NCBI RefSeq assembly: GCF_030344915.1
Contig: NZ_CP128233.1
Location: forward strand, 1,426,001 to 1,490,000
DNA length: 64,000 nucleotides
Direction of reading: 5' to 3'
Source of the DNA: Neopusillimonas aromaticivorans
GTDB taxonomy: Bacteria > Pseudomonadota > Gammaproteobacteria > Burkholderiales > Burkholderiaceae_B
The position numbers were made by a program, and so were the translations under genes. Below the pieces are notes generated by a model, which saw only the letters and a list, made by a program, of their open reading frames with translations, was not told the origin of the DNA and searched no databases. Positions 29,316-40,784 of the stretch are shown piece after piece (position 1 is the stretch's first letter; every line of letters starts with the position of its first letter).

Positions 29316-32036
29316 ATGACAAAAACATTGATTATTGCCGAGAAGCCCTCGGTTGCCCTGGATATTTCGCGCGCCCTGGGGGCTTTACGCGTGAAGGGGA
29401 TTACTTCGAAAGCGACCGCTACGTGCTGGCGTCCAGCATCGGGCACCTGCTCAGTCTGGTGGCACCCAACGATCCGGTCCGCGGGAAATGGAGTTTCGCC
29501 CACTTGCCGGTGATCCCCCGCAATTCGAACTGGGCCCAACCGACAAGCGCTCCAGCGAGCGACTCAAGCTGCTGGTCAAGCTGCTCAAACGCAAAGATGT
29601 CGACAGCGTTATCAACGCCTGCGACGCGGGGCGTGAGGGCGAGCTGATCTTCCGCTACATCGTGCAATATGCGGGGGTCAAAAAGCCTGTACAGCGGCTC
29701 TGGCTGCAATCCATGACGCAAACGGCCATTCGTGAGGCTTTCGAAAAGCTGCGCGATGACGATGATCTGAAACCGCTTGAAGCGGCGGCCCGTTCACGGG
29801 CCGAAGCCGACTGGCTGGTCGGCATCAATGGCACACGCGCCATGACGGCGTTCAACAGCAAAGACGGTGGCTTCTTCAAAACCCCGGTGGGGCGGGTACA
29901 AACACCCACCCTGGCCATCGTGATGGAACGTGAAGATCGCATCCGCAAGTTCCAGCCGCGCGATTACTGGGAAGTGCATGCCACCTTTGTGGCGGCGGCC
30001 GGGTTCTATGCCGGCCGCTGGTTTGACCCGAAGTTCGTCAAGAATGAACTTGACCCTGAGCAGCGTGATTCGCGCCTGTGGTCGAAAGCCGCCGCGCAAA
30101 CCATTGTGGCTGCCTGCCGCGACCAGCCCGGCACCGTCACCGAAGAGTCCAAGCCCACGACCCAGATGTCGCCGGCGCTGTTCGACCTGACCTCGCTGCA
30201 ACGGGAAGCCAACTCGCGCTTCGGATTCTCGGCCAAGGCGACGCTGGCCCTTGCGCAAACCCTGTACGAACGGCATAAGGCACTGACCTACCCGCGTACC
30301 GACTCGCGCTACCTGCCCGAAGACTACCTGCCTACCGTCAAAGACACGGTAGCGGCTCTGGCCGAGGCCGGCACCAATGCTGCCGCCAGTGTGCAGCCCT
30401 ACGCCAGACAACTGCGCGACTCAGGCTGGATCAAACCCAACAAGCGCATTTTCGACAACAAAAAGGTCTCGGATCACTTTGCGATCATCCCGACGCTGCA
30501 AGTGCCCAAAGACCTCAGCGAAGCCGAAAGCAAAATCTACGAGCTGGTCACACGTCGTTTCCTGGCCGTGTTCTTCCCCGCTGCCGAGTTCCGCGTCACC
30601 ACCCGCATTACCGAAGTGTCGGGCCACCATTTCAAGACCGAAGGCAAAGTGCTGGTCGCCCCCGGCTGGATGGCGATTTACGGGCGTGAAGTGCAGGGCG
30701 CCGATACCAATCTGGTCGCTGTCGCCCAAAACGAAACCGTCAAGACCGACGAGATCGAAGCCCGTGACCTGGTCACCAAGCCACCCGCCCGTTTCAATGA
30801 AGCCACGCTGCTATCGGCCATGGAAGGGGCCGGCAAGCTGGTTGACGACGAAGGCCTGCGCGAAGCCATGTCCGAACGCGGCCTGGGCACACCGGCAACC
30901 CGCGCGGCCATTATTGAAGGGCTGCTGAATGAAGGCTACCTGCGCCGCGAAGGGCGCGATCTGGTGCCCAGCGCCAAGGCGAAGCAACTGATCACGTTGC
31001 TGTCCGGTCTGGGGGTCAGCGAACTGACCTCACCCGAACTGACGGGCGAGTGGGAACAGCGCCTGAAACAGATCGAACAGCGCCAGCTGGGCCGCGAAGA
31101 ATTCATGCGTGAAATCGCACAAATGACCCAGATCATCGTCAAGCGCGCCAAGGAATACGAACGCGATACCGTGCCGGGTGACTATGCCACCCTGACCACA
31201 CCCTGCCCGAAATGTGGCGGGGTGGTCAAAGAAAATTACCGCCGTTACGCCTGCACCGCATGTGATTTTTCCATCGGAAAACACCCGGGCGGGCGCACGT
31301 TTGAAGTGCCGGAAGTCGAGGCCTTGCTGCAAGAGCGTACCCTCGGGCCCTTGTCCGGGTTCATCAGCAAGATGGGCCGGCCATTTGCGGCCTTGCTGCG
31401 TATTACCGATGACTACAAGCTGGAATTCGATTTCGGGCAGAATGATGCCGAAAACGAGGAGCCGGTTGATTTTTCAGGCCAGCCCGCGCTGGGGGCCTGC
31501 CCAAAATGCGGCAGCCCTGTCTATGAACACGGCATGAATTACGTGTGCGAAAAATCGGTTGGCCCGGAAAAGTCATGTGATTTCCGCTCGGGCAAAGTCA
31601 TTTTGCAGCAAGAAATTTCACCGGCACAGATTACCAAACTGCTGTCCGATGGCAAAACGGATCTGCTCGACGGCTTCGTCTCCAGCCGCACCAATCGCAA
31701 GTTCAAGGCGTTTCTGGTCAAGCAGGCCAATGGCAAGATCGGTTTCGAATTCGAGGCCCGACCTGAAAAACCGGGCGCCAAGAAAACGGCAGCCAAAAAG
31801 TCAGCCGCTAAAACCGTGGCTCGCACAGCGGAAGATGACGAAACCACTGGCACAGCAACAGCCGTAAAGAAAACGGCCGCTAAAACAGCCGCCAAAAAGA
31901 CAGCTGCCAAAAAAACCACCGCAGCAAAAACGGCGACTAAAAAACGGCCACCAAGACGGCAGCCAAGAAAGCAACAGCTAAAAAGGCCACCAACGTCGCG
32001 GCAACCCCTACCGACGATGATGACCCACCGTTCTGA
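29316..32036 (+). CDS. topB: DNA topoisomerase III with lysine/alanine-rich tail (three frame breaks)
   Basis: About 907 residues once repaired. A type IA topoisomerase that relaxes and decatenates DNA through a 5'-phosphotyrosine. The TOPRIM domain begins KTLIIAEKPSVALDISRALG and has the acidic DAGREGELIFRY. The active Tyr is in ALTYPRTDSRYLP near residue 330. Zinc-ribbon pairs CPKCGG...CTACDF and CPKCGS follow. The last ~75 residues are repeats of the type KKTAAKKTAAKK, a histone H1-like basic tail. Breaks near 29376, 29520 and 31945. With the last repaired the protein ends DDDDPPF at 32036. Confidence 0.93.
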
Positions 32037-32064
32037 TTGACGGGCGCTTTCAGACAAAATGCCT

Positions 32065-32093
32065 GTCGCCCCGATGAACGGCACCGGGGCGAC
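32065..32093. terminator. Hairpin between convergent topB and hemB
   Basis: GTCGCCCCG (32065-32073) pairs with CGGGGCGAC (32085-32093) around an 11-base loop, 29 bases after topB. There is no U-run, so terminator function is only suggested by the convergent context. Confidence 0.4.
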
Positions 32094-32167
32094 GAAATGC
32101 CCGCCACTTCAGTGAACAACGCGGGCGCGCTGGCTTTGCACGGCATGCACCCGGATGCTTGTGGCCC

Positions 32168-33182
32168 TTAACGCTGCCCGCGCAGCAAACGCGCGGCTTC
32201 AATTGCAAAATACGTCAGGATGCCGTCGCCGCCGGCACGCTTGAACGCCAGCAAGGACTCCATCATGACCTTGTCGTGATCGAGCCAGCCGTTGGCGGCC
32301 GCCGCCTTGAGCATGGCGTATTCTCCGCTGACCTGATAAGCATAGGTGGGCATGCCGAACGCCTGTTTAACATCGCGCAAGACATCAAGGTAGGGCATGC
32401 CGGGCTTGACCATGACCATGTCGGCGCCTTCACGAATGTCGGCCGCCACTTCGCGCAAGGCTTCGTCGCGGTTGGCCGGGTCCATCTGGTAGGTGGCTTT
32501 GTCTGATTTACCCAGGTTACCCGCCGAGCCCACGGCATCGCGGAAAGGCCCGTAAAGGCGCTGGCATACTTGGCCGAATAGGCCATGATGCGGGTATAAA
32601 TGAACTGGTTGGCCTCGAGCGCCTGGCGTACCGCACCGATGCGGCCGTCCATCATGTCGCTGGGCGCCACAATATCGACACCGGCCTGGGCCTGTACCAG
32701 CGCCTGGCGCACCAGCATGTCAACAGTGGGTTCGTTCAGCACATAGCCGGCATCATCAATGATCCCGTCTTGCCCATGGCTGGTGTACGGATCAAGCGCA
32801 ACGTCAGTCAACACCCCCAGCTCAGGGAAGCGTTGCTTCAGAGCCGCCACAACGCGCGGTACCAACCCGTCCGGGTTGGTGGCTTCAACACCGTCAGGTG
32901 TCTTCAACGCGCTGTCAATGACGGGGAAGATCGCCAGCACCGGGATCCCCAGTTCGACGCATTCGGCCGCCACGTCCATCAGGGTATCGGGCGAATAGCG
33001 CACTACACCGGGCATGGATGGCACGGGCTGGCGCACCCTTGGCCTTCCATGACAAACACCGGGTAGATCAGGTCGTTAGTGGTGAGCACGTTTTCGCGCA
33101 CCAGACGACGGGAGAAATCATCGCGACGATTACGACGCGGGCGAGCCGACGGAAAATCGGCATTGACGATAAATGAAGTCAT
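32168..33182 (-). CDS. hemB: Delta-aminolevulinic acid dehydratase (two frame breaks)
   Basis: About 338 residues once repaired. Condenses two 5-aminolevulinate molecules to porphobilinogen in heme synthesis. Visible parts are the N-terminus RPRRNRRDDFSRRLVREN, LTDVALDPYTSHGQDGI, the active-site Lys segments YSAKYASAFYGPFRDA and MVMVKPGMPYLDVL, and QVSGEYAML. There is no Cys-rich zinc triad in the DVALDPYTSHG region, pointing to the Mg/K-type enzyme. Breaks near 33035 and 32547. The ATG at 33182 overlaps the engB stop by 4 bases, so the two are probably one operon. Confidence 0.94.
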
Positions 33183-33783
33183 GGCACCACCTGAGGAGAA
33201 ATCCAGTTTTCAATGGCAACGGCCGCGTCTTCAAGCCCGATACGATGGGTGGCAGAAAACGGAATGGCCTGAAGCGTGCCGATATCGGCCAGCTCTTTCT
33301 TGATGGCATGGACAGCCTTGATGCGCTGGCCATACGGGAATTTGTCGGCCTTGGTCAGCAAGACCAGTACCGGACGACCGGTCGGTGCGATCCAGCGCGC
33401 CAGGCGACGGTCAAGCTCGGTAAGACCGCGGCGGATGTCGAGCAGGAGCACCACCCCGGCCAGTGAATCACGCTCGTGAAGGTAGGCGCCCAGCACGTCG
33501 GCCCATTCTTCACGTGCTTCACGACCAATGGCGGCATAGCCGTAGCCGGGCAAGTCAACCAGGTACCCCAGCGATTCGCCGGGGGTAAGGGGTCGGGAAT
33601 ACCAAACATATTGATGAGCCGCGTACGTCCCGGCGTTTTACTGGAAAAGGCCAGCCGCCGCTGGTTGGTCAGCACATTGATGGCTGATGACTTACCGCAG
33701 TTGGAGCGCCCGACAAAGCAAACTTCGGGGCCCCGGGCGGGGAAGCTGGTCGAGACGGGCTGCTGACGTGGTGAACGCCGCAC
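33179..33783 (-). CDS. engB: Ribosome biogenesis GTPase EngB/YsxC (one frame break)
   Basis: About 201 residues once repaired. A small essential GTPase for 50S assembly. The P-loop is FVGRSNCGKSSAINVL, with an RLAFSSKTPGRTRLINMF switch region. G3 is DLPGYGYA, G4 is LTKADKFPYGQ, and the late motif is PFSATHRIG. The frame break near 33588 is one C short of five. Its gene overlaps hemB downstream by 4 bases. The N-terminus at 33783 may extend slightly upstream, because the family usually has ~20 residues before the P-loop region and these are present here. Confidence 0.92.
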
Positions 33784-33837
33784 GGTGCAATATAGACAAT
33801 GTAATATACCTGCTACGGTTTGATTGATACGCTATTG

Positions 33838-33843
33838 TATAAT
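33838..33843 (+). promoter_or_regulatory. Candidate -10 of the cytochrome c4 gene
   Basis: A perfect TATAAT hexamer, preceded directly by TTG, 56 bases before the cytochrome c4 start and in the divergent spacer with engB. The -35 is weak (no clear TTGACA at 16-18 bases). Confidence 0.45.
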
Positions 33844-33898
33844 TCAAGGTTTGAAACTGTTGCGGCTAATTTCTAAATCGCGATCCATCGAGGTCTTC

Positions 33899-34597
33899 AT
33901 GAAGCGTACGCTTTCCAAAATGCTTGTGGCCAGTGGTTTATTGCTGGGCTCTTCCCTTCTTGGCGTCAGCTATGCCGCTGACGTTATCGTCTCCAAACCC
34001 GACGCCGCCAAGGGCGAACAGCTTTACGCCAACGGCGATGCCGCGCGCGGAATTCTGGCCTGTGCTTCATGCCACGGCGCAGCCGGCAACAGCACATTGC
34101 CGGTTAACCCCAACCTCGCCGGCATGCCTCACGAGTACATCGCCAAGCAACTGTACGAATTCCAGAGCAAAGACGGCGCAACCCCCGTACGCCGCAGCCT
34201 CGATGGTGCCAATTCAGTCATGACCGCCATCGCCACACCGCTTACCGACACCGACATCAAGAATGTGTCGTACTACCTGTCGCTGCAAAAGCTCGACTAC
34301 GAAAAAGCGGCCACTGCCAGTAAAGAGGCCTCCATGGAACGCGGCCAGCACATCTGGCGCGGCGGTCTGGTCGAGCGTGGCGTACCGGCCTGTGCGGCCT
34401 GTCACGGCCCGGCTGGCGCCGGCATTCCCGGCCAGTTCCCGCGTCTGGCAGGTCAGTTCCCGACGTATATTGCTGAACAGCTCAAGCTGTTCCGCAGCAA
34501 CGACCGTTCCAACAGCCCCATGATGCACGACATCGCTGATCGCATGTCCGATTCCGATATCGCGGCGGTGGCCGATTACGCGGCCGGTCTGCGCTAA
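33899..34597 (+). CDS. Diheme cytochrome c4
   Basis: About 232 residues with a Sec signal peptide (MKRTLSKMLVASGLLLGSSL ... ending SYAAD near residue 26). Two class I heme c domains carry CASCHG near residue 58 and CAACHG near 164. The axial Met residues are probably in NSVMTAIA and SPMMHDIA. It is a periplasmic electron carrier to terminal oxidases. ATG 33899 gives the signal peptide directly and is preferred to an in-frame ATG 75 bases upstream. The two cytochrome c assembly genes follow after a terminator. Unbroken. Confidence 0.92.
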   Translation: MKRTLSKMLVASGLLLGSSLLGVSYAADVIVSKPDAAKGEQLYANGDAARGILACASCHGAAGNSTLPVNPNLAGMPHEYIAKQLYEFQSKDGATPVRRSLDGANSVMTAIATPLTDTDIKNVSYYLSLQKLDYEKAATASKEASMERGQHIWRGGLVERGVPACAACHGPAGAGIPGQFPRLAGQFPTYIAEQLKLFRSNDRSNSPMMHDIADRMSDSDIAAVADYAAGLR

Positions 34598-34642
34598 CTG
34601 ACCCGTTTCATGCAGAACTAAATCTGCATCAGCCGGTCACAC

Positions 34643-34671
34643 AGGGGAGCTTCTACCGGCGCCCCCTTTTT
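34643..34671 (+). terminator. Terminator after cytochrome c4
   Basis: GGGGAGC pairs with GCGCCCC (one mismatch) around an ~8-base loop, followed by TTTTTT. It lies between cytochrome c4 and resB and may allow partial read-through. Confidence 0.65.
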
Positions 34672-34686
34672 TATGAATTGCATCCT

Positions 34687-36730
34687 GTGAATCACGCTTC
34701 CTCCTGGCGCCAACGCGGTGCCGACCTGTCCGAACTGCTGGGCTCGATGCGCTTTGCCGTGAGCCTGCTGGTTTTCATTTGTGTGGCCAGCATCATCGGC
34801 ACCGTGCTGGCACAAAACCAGGTCGCCAATACCTACCTCGACCAGTTTGGCCCGTTCTGGTACGCCGTTTTCGACGTCTTTGCCATCTGGCATGTGTACA
34901 ACAGCTGGTGGTTCCTGCTGATCATGGCGTTTCTGGTAGTGTCGACCACGCTCTGTCTGCTACGTAACACGCCCAAAATGGTCAAAGACATGCGGTCGTT
35001 TCGCGAGCACGTTCGGGGCAGCAGCCTGCGCGCGTTTCACCACAAGGTCGAGACCAGCAGCCAGGCCAGCGTTGACACCAGCACACAGAACATCCGGCAG
35101 CTGCTTGAACGCCAGGGTTACAAGGTCAAAGAGCGCATTGACGCCGACAGCCGCCTGCTGGCGGCCAAAAAGGCAGCTCCAACAAGCTGGGCTACATCTT
35201 TGCCCATGCGGCAATCGTGGTGATCTGTATCGGCGGTATTCTTGACAGCGAACTGCCCGTCCGGCTTCAGGTGTGGCTGGGCGGAAAAGAACCCATTACC
35301 CAGAACATGCTGATCGCCAATGTGCCTGAATCGGGGCGGCTGTCGGTAACCAACCCCAGTTACCGGGCCAATATGCTGGTGCCCGAAGGCGGCCAAAGCA
35401 GCCATGCCATTGTGGCACAGGGCGAAGGGTGCTGGTGCAACCCTTGCCGTTTTCCCTGAAGCTGTCGAAATTTGACGTCGAATACTATTCAACCGGCATG
35501 CCCAGCAGTTTTAAAAGCTACGTTGAAGTGCACGACCCTGAAACCAATGAACGTTTCGAACGGGTCATCGCGGTCAATGAACCCCTGCGCTACAAGGGCG
35601 TTACGGTGTACCAGTCCAGTTTCGACGACGGCGGCAGCAAGGTCAAACTGCAGGCCTGGCCTCTTGACGGCACAGCCCGTTCCACCTTCGAGGTCGACAC
35701 GGTTGTCGGCGAACCCACCGAAATCACACTCAACGCCAGTTCGCAGCCCCTGCCCCTGCGGCTCGACGTCACAGGCCTGCGCGTCATCAACGTCGAGAAC
35801 CTCGACACCGACCTCAACCCCCAGCCCAAAGCCTTGCTCGAACATGTCGCCTCGGTCACCGGCAGCGCTACCGCCGGCCGCCAGGAGGGTCTGCGCAATG
35901 TCGGCCCCAGCGTTCAATACCGGCTCGTGGGTGCCGACGGGCAGTCTTACGAATACAACAACTACATGATGCCCATGGTGCTGGATGCCGGCCCGGTCTA
36001 TCTGGTCGGCGTGCGCCAGAATGCCTCGGAAAGCTACCGCTACATCCGCATCCCTGCCGACGAAACCAGCAGTCTGAACGGGTTCATGCAGTTGCGCGCT
36101 GCGCTCAACGATCCCGTCCTGCGCAGCCAGGCAGCACGGGCCTTTGCCACTGAAAATGCCGGCAACACCGAACAGGCCGCCCTGCTTGAAACGGCCGCTG
36201 CGGCAGCCCTTGAAGCGTTTGCATCCGGCGGCTTCAATGCGGTGGTCGAGCGCGTTCCCGCCGAAGAGCGTGACCGCTTTCTGGGTTTTGCCGTACCCAT
36301 GATCCAGCTCTCGCTCAGCCGCTTGCGTGACCTTGATCGGGTACAACGCGGGCTTGAGCCCATCAATTACGACGGCGAAAGCGGCCCGCGTGAAACGCAG
36401 TGGCTGCAACAGGCCTTGCTGGCGCTCAGCACCCTGCCCGAGTATCCTGCTCCCATCCTGCTATCCATGACCCACTTCGAACACGTCGAGGCCAGCGTGT
36501 TCCAGGTCGCGCGCAGTCCCGGTCAAAATACGGTGTATCTGGGCTGCCTGTTCCTGGTCATCGGTGTATTTTCCATGTTCTATGTTCGCGATCGCCGGAT
36601 CTGGGTCTGGGTTCAGCCCAACGGAGCCGGCAGTCACTGGCTGGCCGCCATGACATCGCAACGACGCACTCTTGATTTCGACCGTGAATTCGGCGAATTC
36701 CAGACGGCGCTTAACAAGTTGTCTTCGTAA
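34687..36730 (+). CDS. resB: Cytochrome c biogenesis protein ResB/Ccs1 (two frame breaks)
   Basis: About 681 residues once repaired. It is one half of the system II heme-delivery and ligation complex in the inner membrane. Membrane segments lie near residues 20-42 (LLGSMRFAVSLLVFICVASI), 72-92 (WWFLLIMAFLVVSTTLCLL), ~175-190 and 610-630, with a large periplasmic domain between. LGSMRFAV and GVTVYQSSF are ResB signatures. The start is GTG 34687 or TTG 34678; neither has a strong ribosome site. Breaks near 35172 (A-run) and 35428 (G-run). ccsA follows after 11 bases. Confidence 0.9.
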
Positions 36731-36741
36731 CGAGGCCCATC

Positions 36742-38091
36742 ATGTCTGAAACCACCGTTTCCACTTCCAGCTGGAACGCCGCCATGAGCGCCAGTGGCGA
36801 TCGTCGCGGCCTGCGCGGCAAACCCGACCTGTCGGATATTGCCTTCTTTCTGCTGCTTGCCGCCGGCGCAGCCTGGGCGATGTTCCGCTTCCCGGACAGC
36901 ATGGACATCTATGAAAAGGCCATTCTGGCCCTGACCGTACCGGGCGTGGCCTGGATGGCCTGGCTCTGGCGGCCCCTGCGCACCTTGTTCATTGCCTCAG
37001 GCGTCAGTGCGCTGTTCGCCATCTGGCTGTATGCCGCCGGCGGCCCCATTGACCAAGGCGATATCACCCGCGCCGAAACCGTATTTTTCCTGAAATACCT
37101 GTTTTCATCGCAGTCTGCCATTCTCTGGATGTGTGCGCTGTTTGTGCTGGCTACCGTGGCCTACTGGGCCGGTTTTTTCAGCCACACGGCCAGCTGGATG
37201 GGAACCGCCCTGACCTGGGGTGCCGTCTATGCGGGCACCACCGGCATGCTGGTGCGCTGGCGCGAAGGGCATTTGCTGGGGCCTGATATCGGGCACATTC
37301 CGGTCAGCAATCTGTACGAGGTGTTCGTGCTGTTTGCATTGATCACGGCGCTGTTCTACCTGTATTACGAACGCCGCTATGCCACACGCGCCCTGGGGGT
37401 TTGTCCTGCTGGTGGTGACGTCGTCTGTCATTTTCTTGCTGTGGTACACCTTCACCCGTGATGCCTTTGAAATTCAGCCCTGGTACCGGCCCTTAAAAGC
37501 TGGTGGATGAAAATTCACGTACCCGCCAACTTCATTGGCTACGGCACCTTCTCGCTGGCAGCCATGGTCGGGTTTGCCTATCTGGTGAAAGAGCACGGCG
37601 CAACCCAATCGCGCAAAAAGCTGATCCCGCTCTTTATCCTGGGTGCCATTCTGTGTTCGGAACCCCTCATGTTCGGGTCACGTGAATTGTCCGCGACCTG
37701 GATGTTGTACTTTGGTATCGGTGCCGTGCTGGTGGGCATCATTCTGGCGTTCCGTCGGCCCATTGCCAACAAGCTGCCGTCGCTCGAAATTCTCGATGAC
37801 ATCATGTACCGTGCCATTGCCATTGGCTTTGCCTTCTTTACCGTCGCCACGATTCTGGGGGCGCTATGGGCGGCCGACGCCTGGGGCACCTACTGGCAAT
37901 GGGATCCCAAAGAAACCTGGGCCCTGATCGTCTGGCTGAATTACGCCGCCTGGCTGCACATGCGGTTGATGAAGGGTCTGCGTGGCACGATGGCCGCCTA
38001 CTGGGCACTGGTCGGCCTGGTCATCACCAGCTTTGCCTTCCTGGGTGTGAACATGTTCCTGTCAGGGCTTCATTCATACGGTGAGCTGTGA
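36742..38091 (+). CDS. ccsA: Cytochrome c biogenesis protein CcsA/ResC (frame breaks)
   Basis: About 450 residues. It is a polytopic heme-handling protein of system II that works with ResB. It carries the WWD heme-binding signature as WAADAWGTYWQWDPKETWAL near the C-terminus and conserved periplasmic/membrane His residues (HVPANFIGYG, NYAAWLHMRL). About eight membrane segments are visible. Two frame breaks lie near 37398 (a G-run that appears two bases short) and 37480 (one C short). ATG 36742 follows resB by 11 bases, indicating an operon. Named ccsB in some betaproteobacterial annotations. Confidence 0.9.
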
Positions 38092-38184
38092 TGCCGCAGT
38101 ACGGCAAACTGTAACGTGCTCAATAGTCGCCAATCTGCTGTCAATACATATTAAGCAGCCAAGCAGCGAGCACAGCAGCCTTGC

Positions 38185-40730
38185 CTACAGCAACCGGCTG
38201 CTGTCGTCGCCATTAGGACGCACGTAATAGCTCACGAACTGACGAGTCTTGTGGTCGTCGATAAAGCTGGCACTGTGACGTGCTTTCGAAATCAGTTCGG
38301 GCTGCTGAGGGCGCGACACCACATACCCCTGCACGTAATCGACACCCAGATCCTTCAGCATCCGCAGCGTAGGAATGTCTTCAGCCCATTCGGCAATGGT
38401 GAACATGTTCAGGCTGCGGGCCAGGGTCACAATGGCGCGGACGATGGCGATATCGGTAGGATGCTCGGTCATGCTGCGCACGAAGGCGCCGTCAATTTTC
38501 AGGGCATTGGCGGGCAACATTTTAAGGTAGGCAAACGAGGTATAGCCCGCCCCGAAGTCATCCAGGGCCACCCGCGCACCCATCGCCTGCAAGCGCGCAA
38601 TAAACGTGCGTGTTGTGTCCAGATCTTGCAGGGCAACCGTTTCTGTAATTTCAATCAGCAACTTGCGGGCCACATGCTGGTAACGCTGAAACGTGGCAAA
38701 AAATGACTCGACAAAGTGAGGGTCATTCAATGACATGCCGTTCAGGTTGACGCACACAAAGGCCGTATTTTCAAGCCGGGACTGGTTGGCATCGAGCCAT
38801 TCGAGCGTGGTGCTGACCACCCACTCATCAATGCGCGTCATGACGCCGCTTTCTTCTGCCGCAGAAATCAGTTTACCCGTATGAACCGCCACGCCCTTGC
38901 GGTCGTGCTTGCGCAACAGAACCTCGAAATTCAACGAACCGAACGGATCGGACAACGACATGATGGGCTGCATGACCACCGAAAAACCATCGGTGGAAAA
39001 TGCGCTGGTAAATTCACGCAACAACCGCAACTCAAGGCTTTGATCGGCCAGTTCGCGGGCGTTGTACTGCTGCACCACAACCTGTGCCCCTTGCTGCTTG
39101 CGGGCAGTACGGGCAGCCCGCTTGGCCACAACCAGGGCATCACCCGGTTCAATGTGAGCATGCTTCAATTCCACCAGCCCCACCGCGCACTGGAACCGGA
39201 ACGGCGCACTGCCGATCATCAGGGGCCGGATCAGCAGATCATCAATAATGCGCTGGGCCAGCTCACGGGCCTTTTCAAGCGTGATATTGGCAAAGAATAT
39301 CAGGAACTCGGACCCCGTCACGCGGCCCAGCTGCCCGTCAATGCCCAGAATTTCTTTGATGCGCTCGCAAATCTGGCGCAAGATGTCGTCGCCAGCCGCC
39401 TTGCCGTACAGATTATTGACGGTTTTCAGCGAGCTCAGCTCGAGATAACCCAGCAAGAACGTTTCCCCCGCTGCCATGCGCTCGATGCAGGTGCGCAGCT
39501 CGATGTCGATGCCCTGGGGTTCATGGCCCCGGTCAACGGGTCCTGGTTGGACTGCAGGCGAATGCGCGACAAGGCATCGCCATGGCCGGTGATGTCCTGC
39601 AACGACCCTTCAACCTGGCCGTTTTCAAGCACAGCTTTCAGCAAATAAGAACGCGGTTGCTGTTCGGGATACAGACGCTGGCTTTGTATTTCAATCTCGA
39701 CCTCGCCATCGCGTTCCAGTTGATCAAGCAAACGTATCCAGCCATCACGGCCAAAATGGTTTTCCCAGCAACCCCGTTCGCCTTCCAGACTGGCAATACC
39801 GAGCAATTCTTTCATGGCTGGATTGGCACGCACCAGACGACCCTGCAACGACAGGCTGAACAGCCCCACCGGCGCAACCTGATAGACACGCTTCAGTTCG
39901 TCTTGTGCACGGATACGATGCTGACGTTCGTGACGCTCGCTGTTGGCAATAACAAGGGCGATCAGCAAGCTTGAAACGAAGGCCGCACCAATGTGCAGTG
40001 CCGTATCATCAAACAGGTGCAAATCAAGCGCTTGCGCAAGCACGCCCACGCCACCCGAGCCGATGGCGACCACCACCGCCAACGCAATGCTGTACCACAC
40101 CGCCTGGGTTGAACGGGTTTGGCGAATAATCAGCGCAAGCAACCAGGCTACCAGGCACACCGCCACGGCCACCAGCATCCACATGAAGGGCAGGAACTGC
40201 TCGTACGACAGGCCCAATGCGGCCGCCAGCATCACGACACCCGACAGACGGCCGGCCGTTTGCAGGCGTTCGTAACCCACGCGAGCCAATTCTGTCTTGA
40301 ACAGCTGAGAGAACAGGGCATAGGTCAGGATGTAGTACAGGGCAATACTGAGAGACCGCATCAGCGGCACCAGGGACTCGGGAACAGCCTGCCCCAGCCA
40401 CTGGGTATCCCACCCCATGGACAACGCCGTAAGCCTCAGGTTGCCCACCAGCCAGCCGGCAAAAAGCACATAAAGCCACTTTCGGCTGGCCACAGAAACC
40501 AGCAACAAGCCCATGGACAAGGCCAGCACAATGCCCTCGAGCATGGGCATGACCTGCACCGCCCCGGACGCGAAGTAACTGGCTCGCCCCCAATAAACCA
40601 GGGTACCCATGGCCAGCAACACAACAATGACAGGTGCCAGATACGCAGCGAAGTCACTGAACACGCGGTCAACGCGGGAGCGTCGGACGCGGTCTTTCAC
40701 TTCGATATCTGACGCGTTCATGTCAACCAA
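38185..40730 (-). CDS. Membrane-anchored PAS-GGDEF(degenerate)-EAL protein, likely c-di-GMP phosphodiesterase (one frame break)
   Basis: About 848 residues once repaired. The N-terminal ~300 residues contain about eight hydrophobic segments (for example YLAPVIVVLLAMGTLVYWG). A PAS-like domain follows (VYQVAPVGLFSLSLQGRLVR), then a GGDEF domain whose signature is replaced by TGSEF. The C-terminal EAL domain has the variant EVLLRKH in place of EAL. It keeps NLNGMSL, LIEITETVAL, ALDDFGAGYTSFAYLK, KIDGAF and YVQGY. Cyclase activity is unlikely; phosphodiesterase activity is possible. The break near 39523 is one C short. It lies 54 bases downstream of lysA on the same strand. Confidence 0.85.
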
Positions 40731-40784
40731 AATAAAACCATCCTGACTTCCGGTTCTGTGCTGTCATGGGTAACCGCTCAAGGC

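Noticed and set aside
33824..33898. Longer N-terminus for cytochrome c4
   Set aside because: It would place 25 residues before a clear Sec signal peptide and would overlap the -10 element.
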